Shown one piece after another: positions 8,710 to 17,811 of a stretch of 64,000 bases of DNA; position 1 is the stretch's first letter; each line of letters opens with the position of its first letter. The position numbers and the translations under genes are program-made. Source of the DNA: Mycolicibacterium insubricum (lineage in GTDB: Bacteria > Actinomycetota > Actinomycetes > Mycobacteriales > Mycobacteriaceae); contig NZ_AP022618.1 in the NCBI RefSeq assembly GCF_010731615.1, forward strand, positions 3,224,001 to 3,288,000. Direction: 5' to 3'. The notes beneath the pieces were generated by a model. That model saw only the letters and a program-made list of their open reading frames with translations. It made no database searches and was not told where the DNA came from.

Positions 8710-9576
8710 CTAGGGCAGCCGTGCCGCGATGTCGTCGATCTGCCACACCCCATCGGTCTCGATGGTGGCGACGTCATGCCAGCCGGCCAGCCGCGAGATC
8801 GCGCCACCCTGAACCGCGAACACCGTGCCGGTGACCGGGCACTTGTCGGTGGCCAGATAGGCCACCAGCGGGGCGATGTTGGCCGGGCTGAACAGGTCAA
8901 CCTCGCCGTCCTCTGGTTCGCCCATCAGCGCGCCCATCCCGGGGGTGGCCAGCGTGAGCCGAGTGCGCGCGATCGGTGCGATCGCGTTCACCCGCACCCC
9001 GTAACGCTCCAGCTCCTCGGCGGCGATCAGGGTCAACGCGGCGATCCCGGCCTTGGCCGCACCGTAGTTGGCTTGCCCGGCGTTGGGCAGCGTCACCCCG
9101 GAACCCGAGGCGGTGTTGATCACCGCCGCGTTGGGTTGATCCCCGGCCTTGGACTGCGCCTTCCAGTACGCGGCGGCGTGGTGCAGCATCGCGAAGTGCC
9201 CCTTCAGGTGCACGTCGATCACCGCGTCCCACTGCGACTCCGCCATCCCGGGAATGAACGCGTCCCGCAGAATGCCGGCGTTGTTGACCAGCACGTCCAG
9301 CCGGCCGAACTCGTCGATGGCCTGCTGCACAATGCCGTTGGCCGCTCCCCAGTCCGACACGCTGTCGGTGTTGGCCACCGCTCGACCACCCGCGGCGACG
9401 ATCTCGTCGACCACCTGCTGGGCCGGCCCGGCGTCCGCGCCTTCGCCGGCGTTGCTGCCGCCCAGATCGTTGACGACGACGGCGGCGCCTTCGGCGGCGA
9501 ACAGCAGTGCGTGCTCACGGCCGATCCCACGCCCGGCGCCGGTGATAATGGCGACCCGGCCTGCTAATGCTCCCAT
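8710..9576 (-). CDS. Short-chain dehydrogenase, likely 3-hydroxyacyl-CoA dehydrogenase type
   Basis: 288 residues with TGAGRGIG (12-19), NNAG (98-101), Ser157, Tyr171 and Lys175 (YGAAK). It has the extra C-terminal segment seen in mycobacterial hydroxyacyl-CoA dehydrogenases linked to sterol or fatty-acid degradation; by recall it resembles Rv3548c. ATG 9576 shares one base with the stop of the MaoC gene (TGATG), so the two are translationally coupled. The neighbours suggest it oxidises the 3-hydroxyacyl-CoA made by the MaoC hydratase. The exact substrate is unknown. Confidence 0.88.
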   Translation of the reverse strand: MGALAGRVAIITGAGRGIGREHALLFAAEGAAVVVNDLGGSNAGEGADAGPAQQVVDEIVAAGGRAVANTDSVSDWGAANGIVQQAIDEFGRLDVLVNNAGILRDAFIPGMAESQWDAVIDVHLKGHFAMLHHAAAYWKAQSKAGDQPNAAVINTASGSGVTLPNAGQANYGAAKAGIAALTLIAAEELERYGVRVNAIAPIARTRLTLATPGMGALMGEPEDGEVDLFSPANIAPLVAYLATDKCPVTGTVFAVQGGAISRLAGWHDVATIETDGVWQIDDIAARLP

Positions 9577-10451
9577 CAGTTCTCCTCTGCAATCACAGCT
9601 AATCCGTCGGTAATGGCGAACTCATCAGTGCCCACGCGCGCCGTTTCGAACGCGTAGCTGGTGGTTCCGTCGGCCGAACCCGCGGCCCAGATGCGGGTTT
9701 CCAGATCATCGCCGGGCAGCACCATCTTGGAGAACCGCACCGCGAATCGCTTGAGCCGGGATACATCCGAACCGGCGACCTCGGTGAGCACCGCCCAGGA
9801 GGTGAACGCCATCGTGCACAGTCCGTGCGCGATGATGCCCGGCAGCCCGGCGTCGCGGGCCACCTCCTCGTCGAGGTGGATCGGCATCGGGTCGCCCGAC
9901 GCCGGTGCGTACCGGAACGTCTGATCGTCGTCGACGTGCTGGCTGACCTTGACCAGTGGTGCGCCATCGCACAGTGCGGCGTCGAACTTGTGGTTCGGCA
10001 CCTGCTCGCCCAGCGCCTCGCCCGCATCGACGCCGCGGAAGAAACCGATCAGGTACTGCTCGTTGACCAGTTCGCCGTCGTGTGCGCGGGTCTCGAGGTG
10101 AATCGATATCCGGCTGCCCGAATCCACCGTGTCGTAGCCGATCACCCGTGCCCGCGAGGTCAGCTTGTCCCCCGGACGGATCGGACGATGGAAGTGGAAG
10201 TCCTGCTCGCCATGGACGATTCGGCCGAAGATCTCGATCGGCACCACGTCCAGCGCGGGCGCCATCATCGCGTCGAAGGCCGGCACTATGGCAAACACCG
10301 GCGGTGCGACATCGCCGTTGCGGTGGGCATCGATCGGATCGTTGGTTGCCGCCGCGTACTCGGCGATCCGTTCCCGGGTGACCTCGAAGGTCTCCGGATC
10401 GGCCCAGACATTCAGGCCCGCGCTGTCGAATTGCGTTATCTTATCCGCCAT
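9576..10451 (-). CDS. MaoC-family double hot-dog enoyl-CoA hydratase
   Basis: 291 residues, start ATG 10451 (MADKITQF). The N-terminal half is a degenerate hot-dog domain. The C-terminal half carries the hydratase-2 signature with Asp187 and His192 in SGDPMPIHLD, followed by GLPGIIAHGL. This fits (R)-specific hydration of 2-enoyl-CoA. It lies one base from the SRPBCC stop and overlaps the downstream dehydrogenase start. It is the probable hydration step of the cluster's beta-oxidation cycle. Confidence 0.88.
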   Translation of the reverse strand: MADKITQFDSAGLNVWADPETFEVTRERIAEYAAATNDPIDAHRNGDVAPPVFAIVPAFDAMMAPALDVVPIEIFGRIVHGEQDFHFHRPIRPGDKLTSRARVIGYDTVDSGSRISIHLETRAHDGELVNEQYLIGFFRGVDAGEALGEQVPNHKFDAALCDGAPLVKVSQHVDDDQTFRYAPASGDPMPIHLDEEVARDAGLPGIIAHGLCTMAFTSWAVLTEVAGSDVSRLKRFAVRFSKMVLPGDDLETRIWAAGSADGTTSYAFETARVGTDEFAITDGLAVIAEEN

Positions 10452-10452
10452 A

Positions 10453-10893
10453 TCAGGCCGCCGCCGACGCCAGCGTCTCGAGCTTCTCAAGGGTCGCTTC
10501 GAGCTGCTTGGCGCCGTCCTTCTCGACCGCCTTGGCCAGCGCACCCTTGATCAGCGCACCCTCGAAGTCACCGGCCACGCTGAACTCCGAACCGTCACCG
10601 GCGGGAGCCACCGAGAACTCGAACTGGCATTTGACGCCGGCCATCCCGGTGCCCGACATGGTCAAGCTGGTGGGGGCGTCGAACTTGTCCACCGTCCACT
10701 CGATCTTGTTCGCCATACCCAGCATCACGATCTTCGCGGTCAGCGACGAGCCCTGCGCCAGCGTCGCCGGCGGCTCGCTCAGCCACTTCTCGTGGATGGT
10801 GAACCACTGGTCCCAGGTCGACGGGTCCGAAACGGTCTGCCACAGCGCTTCCGGGCTGACCGACAGTTTTTTGGTGGCCTCGATGTGTCCCAT
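10453..10893 (-). CDS. SRPBCC/polyketide-cyclase-like ligand-binding protein
   Basis: 146 residues, start ATG 10893 with AAAGGAGA about eight bases upstream. It begins with the helix-grip pattern: GHIEATKKLSVSPEALWQTVSDPSTWDQW, here split by me as a strand then a helix. The fold binds hydrophobic ligands in a deep cavity; catalytic function varies, so enzyme or carrier cannot be decided. The C-terminal helix is rich in Ala and Lys. It lies inside the catabolic operon between thiolase and MaoC, suggesting handling of a hydrophobic pathway intermediate. Confidence 0.82.
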   Translation of the reverse strand: MGHIEATKKLSVSPEALWQTVSDPSTWDQWFTIHEKWLSEPPATLAQGSSLTAKIVMLGMANKIEWTVDKFDAPTSLTMSGTGMAGVKCQFEFSVAPAGDGSEFSVAGDFEGALIKGALAKAVEKDGAKQLEATLEKLETLASAAA

Positions 10894-10919
10894 GCGGGGG
10901 TCTCCTTTTCCGTGTGATT

Positions 10920-12125
10920 TCAGCGCTCGGCGCGCTGATAGGCGGTAACGACGGCGGCGCCGCCAAGTCCAATGTTGTGCTGCAGTGCGGCGGTAACGCC
11001 TTGCACCTGACGCTTGTCGGCGGCGCCGCGCAACTGCCAGGTCAGCTCGGCGCACTGCGCCAGTCCGGTCGCTCCCAGCGGATGTCCCTTGGAGATCAAT
11101 CCGCCGGATGGGTTCACCACCCAGCGTCCGCCATAGGTGGTGTCACCATTGTCGATCAGCTTGGCCGCCTCACCTTCACCACAGAGCCCGAGTGCTTCGT
11201 ACAGCAGCAGTTCGTTGGCCGAGAAGCAGTCGTGCAATTCGATGACTTGGAAGTCCTCTGGCCCCAATCCGGACTGGTCGTAAACCGTTCGCGCGGCTTG
11301 GACATTCATGTCGTAGCCGATCAGGTTCTTGGCGGTGCCGTCATAGGTGGAGGCAAAATCCGTGGTCATCGTCTGCCCGACAACCTCCACAGCTTGACCG
11401 GCCAGACCGTGGGAATCGACGAACGACTCTGACGCCAGGATCACCGCGCCGGAGCCGTCCGAGGTCGGCGAGCACTGCAGTTTGGTCAGCGGGTCGTAGA
11501 TCATCCGCGAGCCCAGGATGTCCTCCAGCGAGTACTCGTCTTGGAACTGGGCATACGGGTTATTCACCGAATGCTTGTGGTTCTTGTAGCCAATCTTGGC
11601 GAAATGCTCAGCGGTGGAACCGTATTGCTTCATGTGCTCACGGCCGGCGGCGCCGAACATCCAGGGTGCGACCGGGAACAGCACCTCGGAGATCTCGGCC
11701 AGCGCCAGGACGTGCTTCTCCATCGGCTGGGCACGATCGTTGTATACGGACTCCAGCGAGCCCGGCTTCATCTTCTCGAAACCCAGCGCGATCGTACAGT
11801 CGGCCAGCCCGCCCCGAATAGCCTGCGCGGCAAGAAAGAGCGCGGTGGATCCGGTGGAGCAGTTGTTGTTGACGTTCACGACCGGGATGCCGGTGAGACC
11901 CAGTTCATAGAGCGCCCGCTGCCCTGAGGTGGAGTCACCATAGACGTAGCCGACCAAGCCCTGCTGCACCTCGCGGTAGTCGACCCCGGCATCGGCTAGC
12001 GCCTTGGTCCCGGCTTCCCGGGCCATATCCGGGTAGTCCCACGCCGACCCGTCGTCGTTGGTGCGGCGGCCGGGCTTTTCGAACTTCGTCATGCCGACGC
12101 CGACAACGAAAACTCGTTGTGCCAC
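10920..12125 (-). CDS. SCP-x type thiolase / lipid-transfer-like acetyl-CoA acetyltransferase
   Basis: 401 residues, GTG start at 12125 with GAGAGGAT upstream. Catalytic Cys89 lies in NNNCSTGS, and the general-base histidine in [11 protein letters not shown]; the C-terminal loop is HNIGLGG instead of the classical CxG, as in sterol-carrier-type thiolases. It would cleave a 3-ketoacyl-CoA with CoA. By recall it resembles Rv1627c. It is the first gene of the long minus-strand operon, and divergent from the AraC gene at 12300 across a 174-base spacer. Confidence 0.88.
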   Translation of the reverse strand: MAQRVFVVGVGMTKFEKPGRRTNDDGSAWDYPDMAREAGTKALADAGVDYREVQQGLVGYVYGDSTSGQRALYELGLTGIPVVNVNNNCSTGSTALFLAAQAIRGGLADCTIALGFEKMKPGSLESVYNDRAQPMEKHVLALAEISEVLFPVAPWMFGAAGREHMKQYGSTAEHFAKIGYKNHKHSVNNPYAQFQDEYSLEDILGSRMIYDPLTKLQCSPTSDGSGAVILASESFVDSHGLAGQAVEVVGQTMTTDFASTYDGTAKNLIGYDMNVQAARTVYDQSGLGPEDFQVIELHDCFSANELLLYEALGLCGEGEAAKLIDNGDTTYGGRWVVNPSGGLISKGHPLGATGLAQCAELTWQLRGAADKRQVQGVTAALQHNIGLGGAAVVTAYQRAER

Positions 12126-12147
12126 TGAAGGTATCCTCTCGCTAGGT

Positions 12148-12161
12148 CAGCTGTTCAGCTG
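12148..12161. promoter_or_regulatory. Repeated CAGCTG half-sites in the divergent thiolase/AraC spacer
   Basis: The 174-base spacer 12126-12299 must contain the promoters of the thiolase-led operon and of the AraC gene. It carries CAGCTG twice, separated by two bases (12148-12153 and 12156-12161), 23 bases upstream of the thiolase start. This is a candidate AraC operator or promoter-proximal site; binding is not demonstrated. Confidence 0.3.
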
Positions 12162-12299
12162 CTCTGGATCGAGGCTAGGTCGACCCGCTGGGCCGCGACG
12201 AGGACCGCGACAGGCGTCTTAGGGGACCGAAACGATCATCGGTAATAGGATCGGAGGCTGAACCCGTTCGCACGTCACGTAAAGGGCGTCCGCCAAGAT

Positions 12300-13325
12300 A
12301 TGACACACACCGTCCCCGTCCAGTTCCTCCGCGCAACGGTCGAGGCCCTGGTCAAACGCGGCTTCGACGTGCAGCGAGCGTTACAGGAGACCGGACTCGA
12401 CTGGCAGCGCTACGCCCTGGAACGTGCCAGGCTCACCCCGGAGCAGGCTGACGCCGTGATCCGTCACTTCTGGGACCTCACCGACGACGACCTCTTCGGC
12501 CTGGGACCGCGTCCCGTCCCCCGCGGTACGCTGCGACTCTCGGGATTCACCCTGATCCACAGTCACGACCTGCGCACCGCACTCACCCGGATGCTCGAGC
12601 TCACCTCGGTGTTGGCCGGGGTCCGATGCCAGTACGAAGTCCACGACGATGTCGTCACGGTCCGCCATCTGGACTGCCCGGATTCGTCGGTTGATCCGTT
12701 CGTGGCCTTCGCGCTGATGGGTAGCCTTCATCGGTTCGCGGGTTGGCTCACCGGATCGTCACTGCGTCTGCGCCATCTCGAGTTCCGTTTCACCGCTGAC
12801 CATCTCAGCGACGACTACGCAGCGATCTTCGGCGTCCGGCCGGTGTTCGGGGCCCCGCAGTACGCAATGGCGTTCGACGCGGACGCGCTCACGAGACCCG
12901 TGATCCGGGACGAGGACGATCTCAAGGACTTCCTCCGCGAAGCACCGGGGATCCTGTTCTATTCATACAAGCACACCACGACGACCGCCGCCCAGGTCCG
13001 GATCATCATGGAACGAACCCCGAACGGGCCGTGGTTGACCGCCGACGAGCTGGCCAACCGGCTGTCGATGAGCGCACCCCACCTGCGTCGGCTCCTCCGT
13101 GCGGACGGCACCTCGCAGCGCCGGATCCGCGACGAGGTGCTCCGGGACCGGGCGATCGAAGCCCTGCTGCACGGCGACGAGACGATCACCGACCTCGCCA
13201 CCCGCCTTGGCTTCTCAGAAACGAGCGCGTTTCGCCGCGCCTTCCGGCGCTGGACCGGCAGCCCGCCAAGTGCCTACCGGGCCATCCCCGACTCGCCGGA
13301 GCCCCCTGCGCAGATCGATCCCTAG
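12300..13325 (+). CDS. AraC family regulator, likely controller of the divergent catabolic operon
   Basis: 341 residues: an arabinose-binding-like sensor domain (about 15-205) and a C-terminal double helix-turn-helix (LTADELANRLSMSAPHLRRLL, again split from longer text, and ITDLATRLGFSETSAFRRAF, then W-T-G-S-P-P-S). ATG 12300 follows a weak AAGGG. Position head-to-head with the thiolase gene is the classic arrangement for a regulator of the neighbouring operon. It is a different lineage member from the AraC at 3092-4129; two AraC proteins flank one catabolic gene set. Confidence 0.88.
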   Translation: MTHTVPVQFLRATVEALVKRGFDVQRALQETGLDWQRYALERARLTPEQADAVIRHFWDLTDDDLFGLGPRPVPRGTLRLSGFTLIHSHDLRTALTRMLELTSVLAGVRCQYEVHDDVVTVRHLDCPDSSVDPFVAFALMGSLHRFAGWLTGSSLRLRHLEFRFTADHLSDDYAAIFGVRPVFGAPQYAMAFDADALTRPVIRDEDDLKDFLREAPGILFYSYKHTTTTAAQVRIIMERTPNGPWLTADELANRLSMSAPHLRRLLRADGTSQRRIRDEVLRDRAIEALLHGDETITDLATRLGFSETSAFRRAFRRWTGSPPSAYRAIPDSPEPPAQIDP

Positions 13326-13431
13326 CCCGGCGCCGCAGGCAACCGAGCGGCGAAAAAAAGCGATCGCACACCGCCACCCGATTACCGGCGGCACAGCACG
13401 GGGCAATCCGGCCGCTGCTGCTCATCGAGCC

Positions 13432-14097
13432 TCAGGACTGCGTGGGCTGCCCGGCCTCACCTGTCGCGTCGGCCTTGTCAGCGTCATCGGCGCCGGCCTC
13501 GTCGGCCTCAACCGGGTCAGCACCGTCGCCCGCTGCAGAATCGTCGCCGGCTGCTTCCCCGGCAACCGCCTCATCGCCGGCCTCGGCGTCGTCGGCAGCC
13601 GCATCGGCGGCCTCACCCGCTTCGGTGACCTCTTCTTCTACTGCCTCGGCGGCTTCGCCCTGCGGCGACGGGACCTCATCGGGCTCCTGCTCGGAGACCG
13701 GCTCGTCGCCGGATTCGGCCTCGTCGCCGGATGCGGCCGATTCCTCGCCGGATTCCTGGGCCGCGGATTCCGCATCCGCAACCTCGGCGGACGCGTCCTC
13801 GTCGGCACCGGGCTCGGCGGACTCGGCCGCCACTTCGTCCTCGTCGGACTCGCCGGACTCGTCGGTAGCAACGGAGTCTTCGTCACCAGCGTCTTCGCCG
13901 GCGGACTCGTCGTCCGAACCGTCCGCGGCGCCGCCTTCACCGCGCTGACGTTCCCGGATGGCGTCGATGATCAGCAGCAGCACGCCGAGCACGCTGGCAC
14001 CGATGCAGACCCAGGCGACCAATTCCTGGCCGGTTACCACGGCGGCCACCAGTGCGGCCAAGCCGATCACGGCAAGGACCAGTGCAACGATCAACAT
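13432..14097 (-). CDS. Small membrane protein with a very long acidic tail (Rv2144c-like)
   Basis: 221 residues. Two hydrophobic helices occupy about residues 1-22 and 27-46, followed by RERQRGEGG and then about 165 residues made almost only of Asp, Glu, Ala, Ser and Gly. It sits 44 bases after wag31 on the same strand, the place held by Rv2144c in M. tuberculosis (recalled length about 118 residues, so the tail here appears longer). The tail is probably disordered and cytoplasmic. A role near the polar growth complex is suggested only by position. Confidence 0.75.
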   Translation of the reverse strand: MLIVALVLAVIGLAALVAAVVTGQELVAWVCIGASVLGVLLLIIDAIRERQRGEGGAADGSDDESAGEDAGDEDSVATDESGESDEDEVAAESAEPGADEDASAEVADAESAAQESGEESAASGDEAESGDEPVSEQEPDEVPSPQGEAAEAVEEEVTEAGEAADAAADDAEAGDEAVAGEAAGDDSAAGDGADPVEADEAGADDADKADATGEAGQPTQS

Positions 14098-14141
14098 GAC
14101 GTGATCATCCCTTCCTCGGGCAACCGCGCGACGCCCGGGGA

Positions 14142-14927
14142 TCAGTTGGCGTTACGGCCGAACTGATTGAACCCGGCCTCACCGCCGGCGCTGGTATCGA
14201 CCGGCGCGGCCGAACCGCGCTGTCCGAGCTCTTCGAGCTGGGATTCCAGGTAGGTCTTGAGCCGGGTCCGGTATTCACGCTCGAAGGTGCGCAGCTGCTC
14301 GAGCCGGCCCTCCAGCACGGTGCGCTGCTGGTTGATGGTGCCCATGATCTCGGCGTGCTTGCGTTCGGCGTCGGCCTGCAGGGCGTCGGCCTTCTCCTGG
14401 GCCTGACGCAGCTGGGTCTCCGACCGGTTCTGGGCGTCGGCGAGCAGCGCCTCGGAACGGTTGCGGGCGTCGCTCAGCGTCGCCTCGGCCTTGGTCTTCG
14501 CCTCGCTGACCATCGTCTCGGCGTTGTTGCGCGCATCGGCGAGCAGCTTCTCCGCCTCGGCCTTGGCGCCGCCGGTCAGACGATCGGCGGTGTCCTGGGC
14601 CAGCGCGAGCACCTTGGCGGCCTTGACGTGTGCCTCCTCGCCCACCGCGGCAACCGGAGCCGGTGCGGCAGCGGCCGCCGGCTCGGGCTCGGGCTCGACG
14701 TACAGCGGCACGACGGCGGTCGGCGCCCCCCCGGCGCGGGCACCGGCCAGCTCGGCGTCGAGCTCGCTGACCCGCTGGCGCAGGTCGCTGTTCTCCTCGA
14801 TCAGCCGGGTCAACTCGGTCTCCACCAGGTCGAGGAAGGCGTCGACCTCATCCTCGTTGTAGCCCCGCTTGCCGATCGGCGGCTTGGAAAAGGCGACGTT
14901 GTGAACGTCGGCGGGTGTGAGCGGCAT
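14142..14927 (-). CDS. wag31: Wag31/DivIVA polar growth and septum-site protein
   Basis: 261 residues. The DivIVA N-terminal membrane-binding motif is clear: [21 protein letters not shown], here at residues 3-23, then [11 protein letters not shown] and a coiled coil. A Pro/Glu/Ala linker (about 70-105) precedes a long second coiled coil rich in Ala, Glu, Lys and Gln (about 108-235). Wag31 marks curved membrane at the poles and recruits the envelope elongation machinery; in mycobacteria it is phosphorylated by PknA/B. AAGGGGG lies six bases before ATG 14927. A 187-base upstream spacer may carry its own promoter. Confidence 0.95.
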   Translation of the reverse strand: MPLTPADVHNVAFSKPPIGKRGYNEDEVDAFLDLVETELTRLIEENSDLRQRVSELDAELAGARAGGAPTAVVPLYVEPEPEPAAAAAPAPVAAVGEEAHVKAAKVLALAQDTADRLTGGAKAEAEKLLADARNNAETMVSEAKTKAEATLSDARNRSEALLADAQNRSETQLRQAQEKADALQADAERKHAEIMGTINQQRTVLEGRLEQLRTFEREYRTRLKTYLESQLEELGQRGSAAPVDTSAGGEAGFNQFGRNAN

Positions 14928-15114
14928 CGGATGCCCCCTTGGGAGTCGTTGCGGTCGGACCGGTCTGCAAGTTTAGAACGATAGACCAAACTGGCAGTCA
15001 GCACTGTAACTGGCGTCCATCCTGTCACACCAGAATCTCACGTCGCCGCGAAGACGAGAATTAAGAGCGATTTTCACGGTGCCGGAATTGTTTGCCGAGC
15101 GGCGCCCGGTTCGC

Positions 15115-15414
15115 TCAGCCCAGCCGGGCCGCGGTGTCGAAGCAGACGTTCATGCCGATGAACACCGCCACCAGCAGCACCATGATCGATAGGTCCAGCC
15201 GGATGTTTCCGATGGTCAGCTGGGGAATCAATCGACGCAGCAGTTTTACCGGCGGATCGGTCAGGGTCAGCACGAACTCCAGGATCACTACCACTGCACC
15301 CCGGGGCCGCCAGTCCCGGCTGAACGCCCGGATGAATTCGATGACGATCCGGGCGATGAGCAGCAGCCACAGTAGAAACAGCACGAAGCCCAGAATCAGA
15401 AACAGGTCCGCCAC
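15115..15414 (-). CDS. YggT family membrane protein (Rv2146c-like)
   Basis: 99 residues with hydrophobic helices at about 5-28 and 70-92 and a conserved central patch including TDPPVKLLRRLIP, the YggT signature. It is located between sepF and wag31 as in other actinobacterial dcw clusters. The molecular function is not known; YggT proteins are linked to osmotic tolerance and to division-plane neighbours. 87 bases separate it from sepF. Confidence 0.9.
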   Translation of the reverse strand: MADLFLILGFVLFLLWLLLIARIVIEFIRAFSRDWRPRGAVVVILEFVLTLTDPPVKLLRRLIPQLTIGNIRLDLSIMVLLVAVFIGMNVCFDTAARLG

Positions 15415-15501
15415 GTAAAACGTCCTTCGGCCGGGGATGCGAAACGGCGATCGGCCGGGACCTGCGGGCCCCGGCCGATGTAAGCCTACCGATCGATGAG
15501 G

Positions 15502-16137
15502 CTACTGATTTCCGTAGAAACCGTCGGCCATCCGGCGCCGCTGCTCGGGGGTGACCTCCACATCGGCCGGAGACAGCAGGAACACCTTGGTGGCAACCTT
15601 GTCGAAGGAGCCGCGCAGGGCGAAGGCCAGGCCGGCGGCGAAGTCGACGAGCCGCTTGGCGTCGGCGTTGTCCATGGTGACCAGGTCCATGATCACCGGG
15701 GTGCCGTCGCGGAACCGCTCCCCGATGGTGCGCGCCTCGCTGTAGTCCTTGGGGCGCAGCGTGGTGATCTTGGCCAGCGCACTGCCCTCGTCGAACATCT
15801 GCTGCATGCGGCGCGGGTCCATGGCCAGGGCGCCGCGGGTCGAGCCGCCGCCGCGCAGCGGGGCGAACCGCTGAGCCGGGGCCGGGTGGTCGTAGTCGCG
15901 ACCGTAGCGCGGATCCTCGTCGTACCCGCCGCGGTAGCCGGCCGATGCGTACTCCGGCTCGCGGCGGTCCCGCGGGTCGTGGTCGTAGTCGGCTTCGTAG
16001 CGCTCGCCCCGGTCGTAGCTGTCGCCGCGACGGCCGTAGCCGCCGCGCGACGACCGGTCGTCGTCGTAGTACTCGTCCTCGTAATCCTCCAACGGGGCCA
16101 TCCCGAAGTAGGCCTTGACCTTGTGCAACGTGCTCAT
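15502..16137 (-). CDS. sepF: SepF, FtsZ membrane anchor
   Basis: 211 residues starting [15 protein letters not shown], the amphipathic membrane-binding helix. Residues of about 20-105 are a disordered Arg/Asp/Tyr/Gly-rich linker. The C-terminal DUF552 domain (about 120-205) has [19 protein letters not shown] and [12 protein letters not shown]. SepF bundles and anchors FtsZ at the membrane and is essential in mycobacteria, which lack FtsA. ATG 16137 overlaps the stop of yggS as ATGA; the longer frame to 16293 is rejected. Confidence 0.95.
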   Translation of the reverse strand: MSTLHKVKAYFGMAPLEDYEDEYYDDDRSSRGGYGRRGDSYDRGERYEADYDHDPRDRREPEYASAGYRGGYDEDPRYGRDYDHPAPAQRFAPLRGGGSTRGALAMDPRRMQQMFDEGSALAKITTLRPKDYSEARTIGERFRDGTPVIMDLVTMDNADAKRLVDFAAGLAFALRGSFDKVATKVFLLSPADVEVTPEQRRRMADGFYGNQ

Positions 16138-16982
16138 TGCGATGACCCTTCTCGAAAGAGCGGCGGACCCGGTGACCGATTCCGTGACCCTGCTGGCGAA
16201 TCTGGTAGGTGTGATGAAGATGTGACTGGAGTGACAACTGACGGTGACGTTAGCGGGCGCTGACCCAGAAGCGCGGTACCGACACGCAGACAAGTCGAAC
16301 CGTGTTTGACGGCAACTTCCAGATCCCCCGACATCCCCGCGGACAACCCGACCGCCTCGGGATGACGGTCGCGCACCCGGCGGTGCACCTCGGCCAACCG
16401 CGCAAACGCCGCATCGGGGTCTGCGCCCCGCGGCGGGACGGCCATCAGGCCGGCCAACCTCAGAGTGGTTGCGGCGCCGACCCGGTCACACACCGCGTCC
16501 ACCGCGCCGGTGTCGCCGGCGTCGATGCCGCCGCGGGCGGTGTCGCCATCGAGGCTGAGCTGGATGTAGACGCGCAGCGGCGCGCCGCGATGGCCCGCAT
16601 CCAGCGCCTCGCCGGCCGCGCGGTCCAGCGTGTCGGCCAGCCGCAGTCCGTCCACCGAGTGCACCGCGTCGGCCCAGCCGGCGACCGAGCGCGCCTTGTT
16701 GCGCTGCAGCCGGCCGATCATCTGCCAGCTCACCTCGGCGGGCAACCGGCCGGCCAGTTCGGCGATCTTGGCCCGGGCCTCCTGGTCGCGCGCCTCGCCG
16801 AAGGACCGGCATCCCTGGGCCGCCAGCAATGCCACATCGGAGGCCGGGAAGAACTTGGTGACCGGCAGCAGCTCGATCTGGGCCGGGTCGCGCCCGGCGG
16901 CCTCCGCAGCGGCGGACACGCGTTGCCGCAAGGCCGCCAGCGCCTCGGCCAGCTGCGTGCCGCGCTCGGTCGGCGAGGTCAC
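16134..16982 (-). CDS. YggS/PROSC family PLP-homeostasis protein
   Basis: 282 residues from GTG 16982 ([15 protein letters not shown]). It is a PLP-binding TIM barrel: the Schiff-base lysine lies in [12 protein letters not shown], and [11 protein letters not shown] and [20 protein letters not shown] follow. The family buffers pyridoxal phosphate rather than catalysing a known reaction. The GTG overlaps the pgeF stop as GTGA. After the usual family end ([12 protein letters not shown]) there are about 30 extra residues rich in Ser/Pro/Thr, ending in an ATGA overlap with sepF, so the extension looks genuinely translated. Confidence 0.92.
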   Translation of the reverse strand: MTSPTERGTQLAEALAALRQRVSAAAEAAGRDPAQIELLPVTKFFPASDVALLAAQGCRSFGEARDQEARAKIAELAGRLPAEVSWQMIGRLQRNKARSVAGWADAVHSVDGLRLADTLDRAAGEALDAGHRGAPLRVYIQLSLDGDTARGGIDAGDTGAVDAVCDRVGAATTLRLAGLMAVPPRGADPDAAFARLAEVHRRVRDRHPEAVGLSAGMSGDLEVAVKHGSTCLRVGTALLGQRPLTSPSVVTPVTSSSHLPDSPAGSRNRSPGPPLFREGSSQ

Positions 16983-17731
16983 TGCATCCACACGACCGAC
17001 GCCAGCCGGCCGGTGGGGGCGCCGCGCCGGTGGCTGAACAGGTCGGTGTCGGCTACCGTGCAGCGCGGATCGACGGCAACCGAACCGAGGCCCAGATCGC
17101 CGAGCTGCCTTGCGATTCCGGCTCGTAGATCCAGACCCGGGGTGCCGGCCGCGGTGCGCACCCGACTGCCCGGGAGTGCCGCCTCGACGTCGTCGGCCAT
17201 CTCGGCGGGCACTTCGTAGTTGGCCCCGCTGACCGCCGGTCCCAGCCACGCGGTCATGTCGGCGACCTGCGCACCGGCGGCGACCATGGCCTCCACGGTG
17301 CGCGCGACGATGCCCTTGGCCGCACCGACACGGCCGGCGTGCACGGCGCCGATGACTCCGGCCTCCTCATCGCCCAACAACACCGGCACACAGTCGGCGG
17401 TGATCACCGCCAGCGCCAGCCCGGCGGTGGTGGTGATCAGCGCGTCGGTGTCGTCGACGGCGGTGCCGCGGGGTTCATCGACGCGCACGACGGCGTCACC
17501 GTGCACCTGGTTCATCCAGATCAGATGGTCGGGCGCCACACCGATGGTGTCGGCCAACCGCCGCCGGTTGGCCGCGACGGCCGCCGGATCGTCGCCGACG
17601 TGGTCGCCGAGATTGAAGGTGTCGAACGGCGGTGCCGAGACACCGCCGGCCCGGGTGGTGCTGACCCGACGGATGGTATGCGGCGGTCCCGGCTTCGCCT
17701 CGGCTCCGCCGGCGCGCGCCCTATCCCGCAT
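16979..17731 (-). CDS. pgeF: PgeF/YfiH laccase-domain protein with repeat-derived N-terminus
   Basis: 250 residues, multicopper-oxidase-like YfiH/LACC1 fold. Metal-site residues appear in MNQVHGDAV, TADCVPVLL and VHAGRVGAAKG. Family members act on purine nucleosides or edit peptidoglycan precursors. Residues 1-17 (MRDRARAGGAEAKPGPP) are encoded by a dispersed repeat; the conserved protein starts near HTIRRVSTTRAGG. The ATG at 17731 is the first in-frame start that reaches the gene, and it has no good SD. See the repeat entry for the probable ancestral GTG. Confidence 0.88.
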   Translation of the reverse strand: MRDRARAGGAEAKPGPPHTIRRVSTTRAGGVSAPPFDTFNLGDHVGDDPAAVAANRRRLADTIGVAPDHLIWMNQVHGDAVVRVDEPRGTAVDDTDALITTTAGLALAVITADCVPVLLGDEEAGVIGAVHAGRVGAAKGIVARTVEAMVAAGAQVADMTAWLGPAVSGANYEVPAEMADDVEAALPGSRVRTAAGTPGLDLRAGIARQLGDLGLGSVAVDPRCTVADTDLFSHRRGAPTGRLASVVWMQ

Positions 17732-17799
17732 GTCTCATCCAAACCTCAGTCGCCCACCAACTCCGCCGAGCCTCGCCGAACCGCCCGATGGTATGCGGC
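17672..17799 (-). repeat. Dispersed repeat copy C at the 5' end of pgeF, flanked by 13-bp direct repeats
   Basis: The element body (17685-17786) shares its left end (GGTCCCGGCTTC, CTCGGCTCCGCCGG) and right end (CTCCGCCGAGCCTCGCCGAACC) with copies in murD and murE, but its centre differs. It is bounded by the exact direct repeat GATGGTATGCGGC at 17672-17684 and 17787-17799. Removing the body plus one direct repeat joins a GTG 10 bases after the ftsZ stop, in frame, to pgeF codons for P-H-T-I-R-R-V. The 115-base addition is not a multiple of three and separates that GTG from the gene. Confidence 0.75.
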
Positions 17800-17811
17800 A
17801 CGGCCGGAGGA

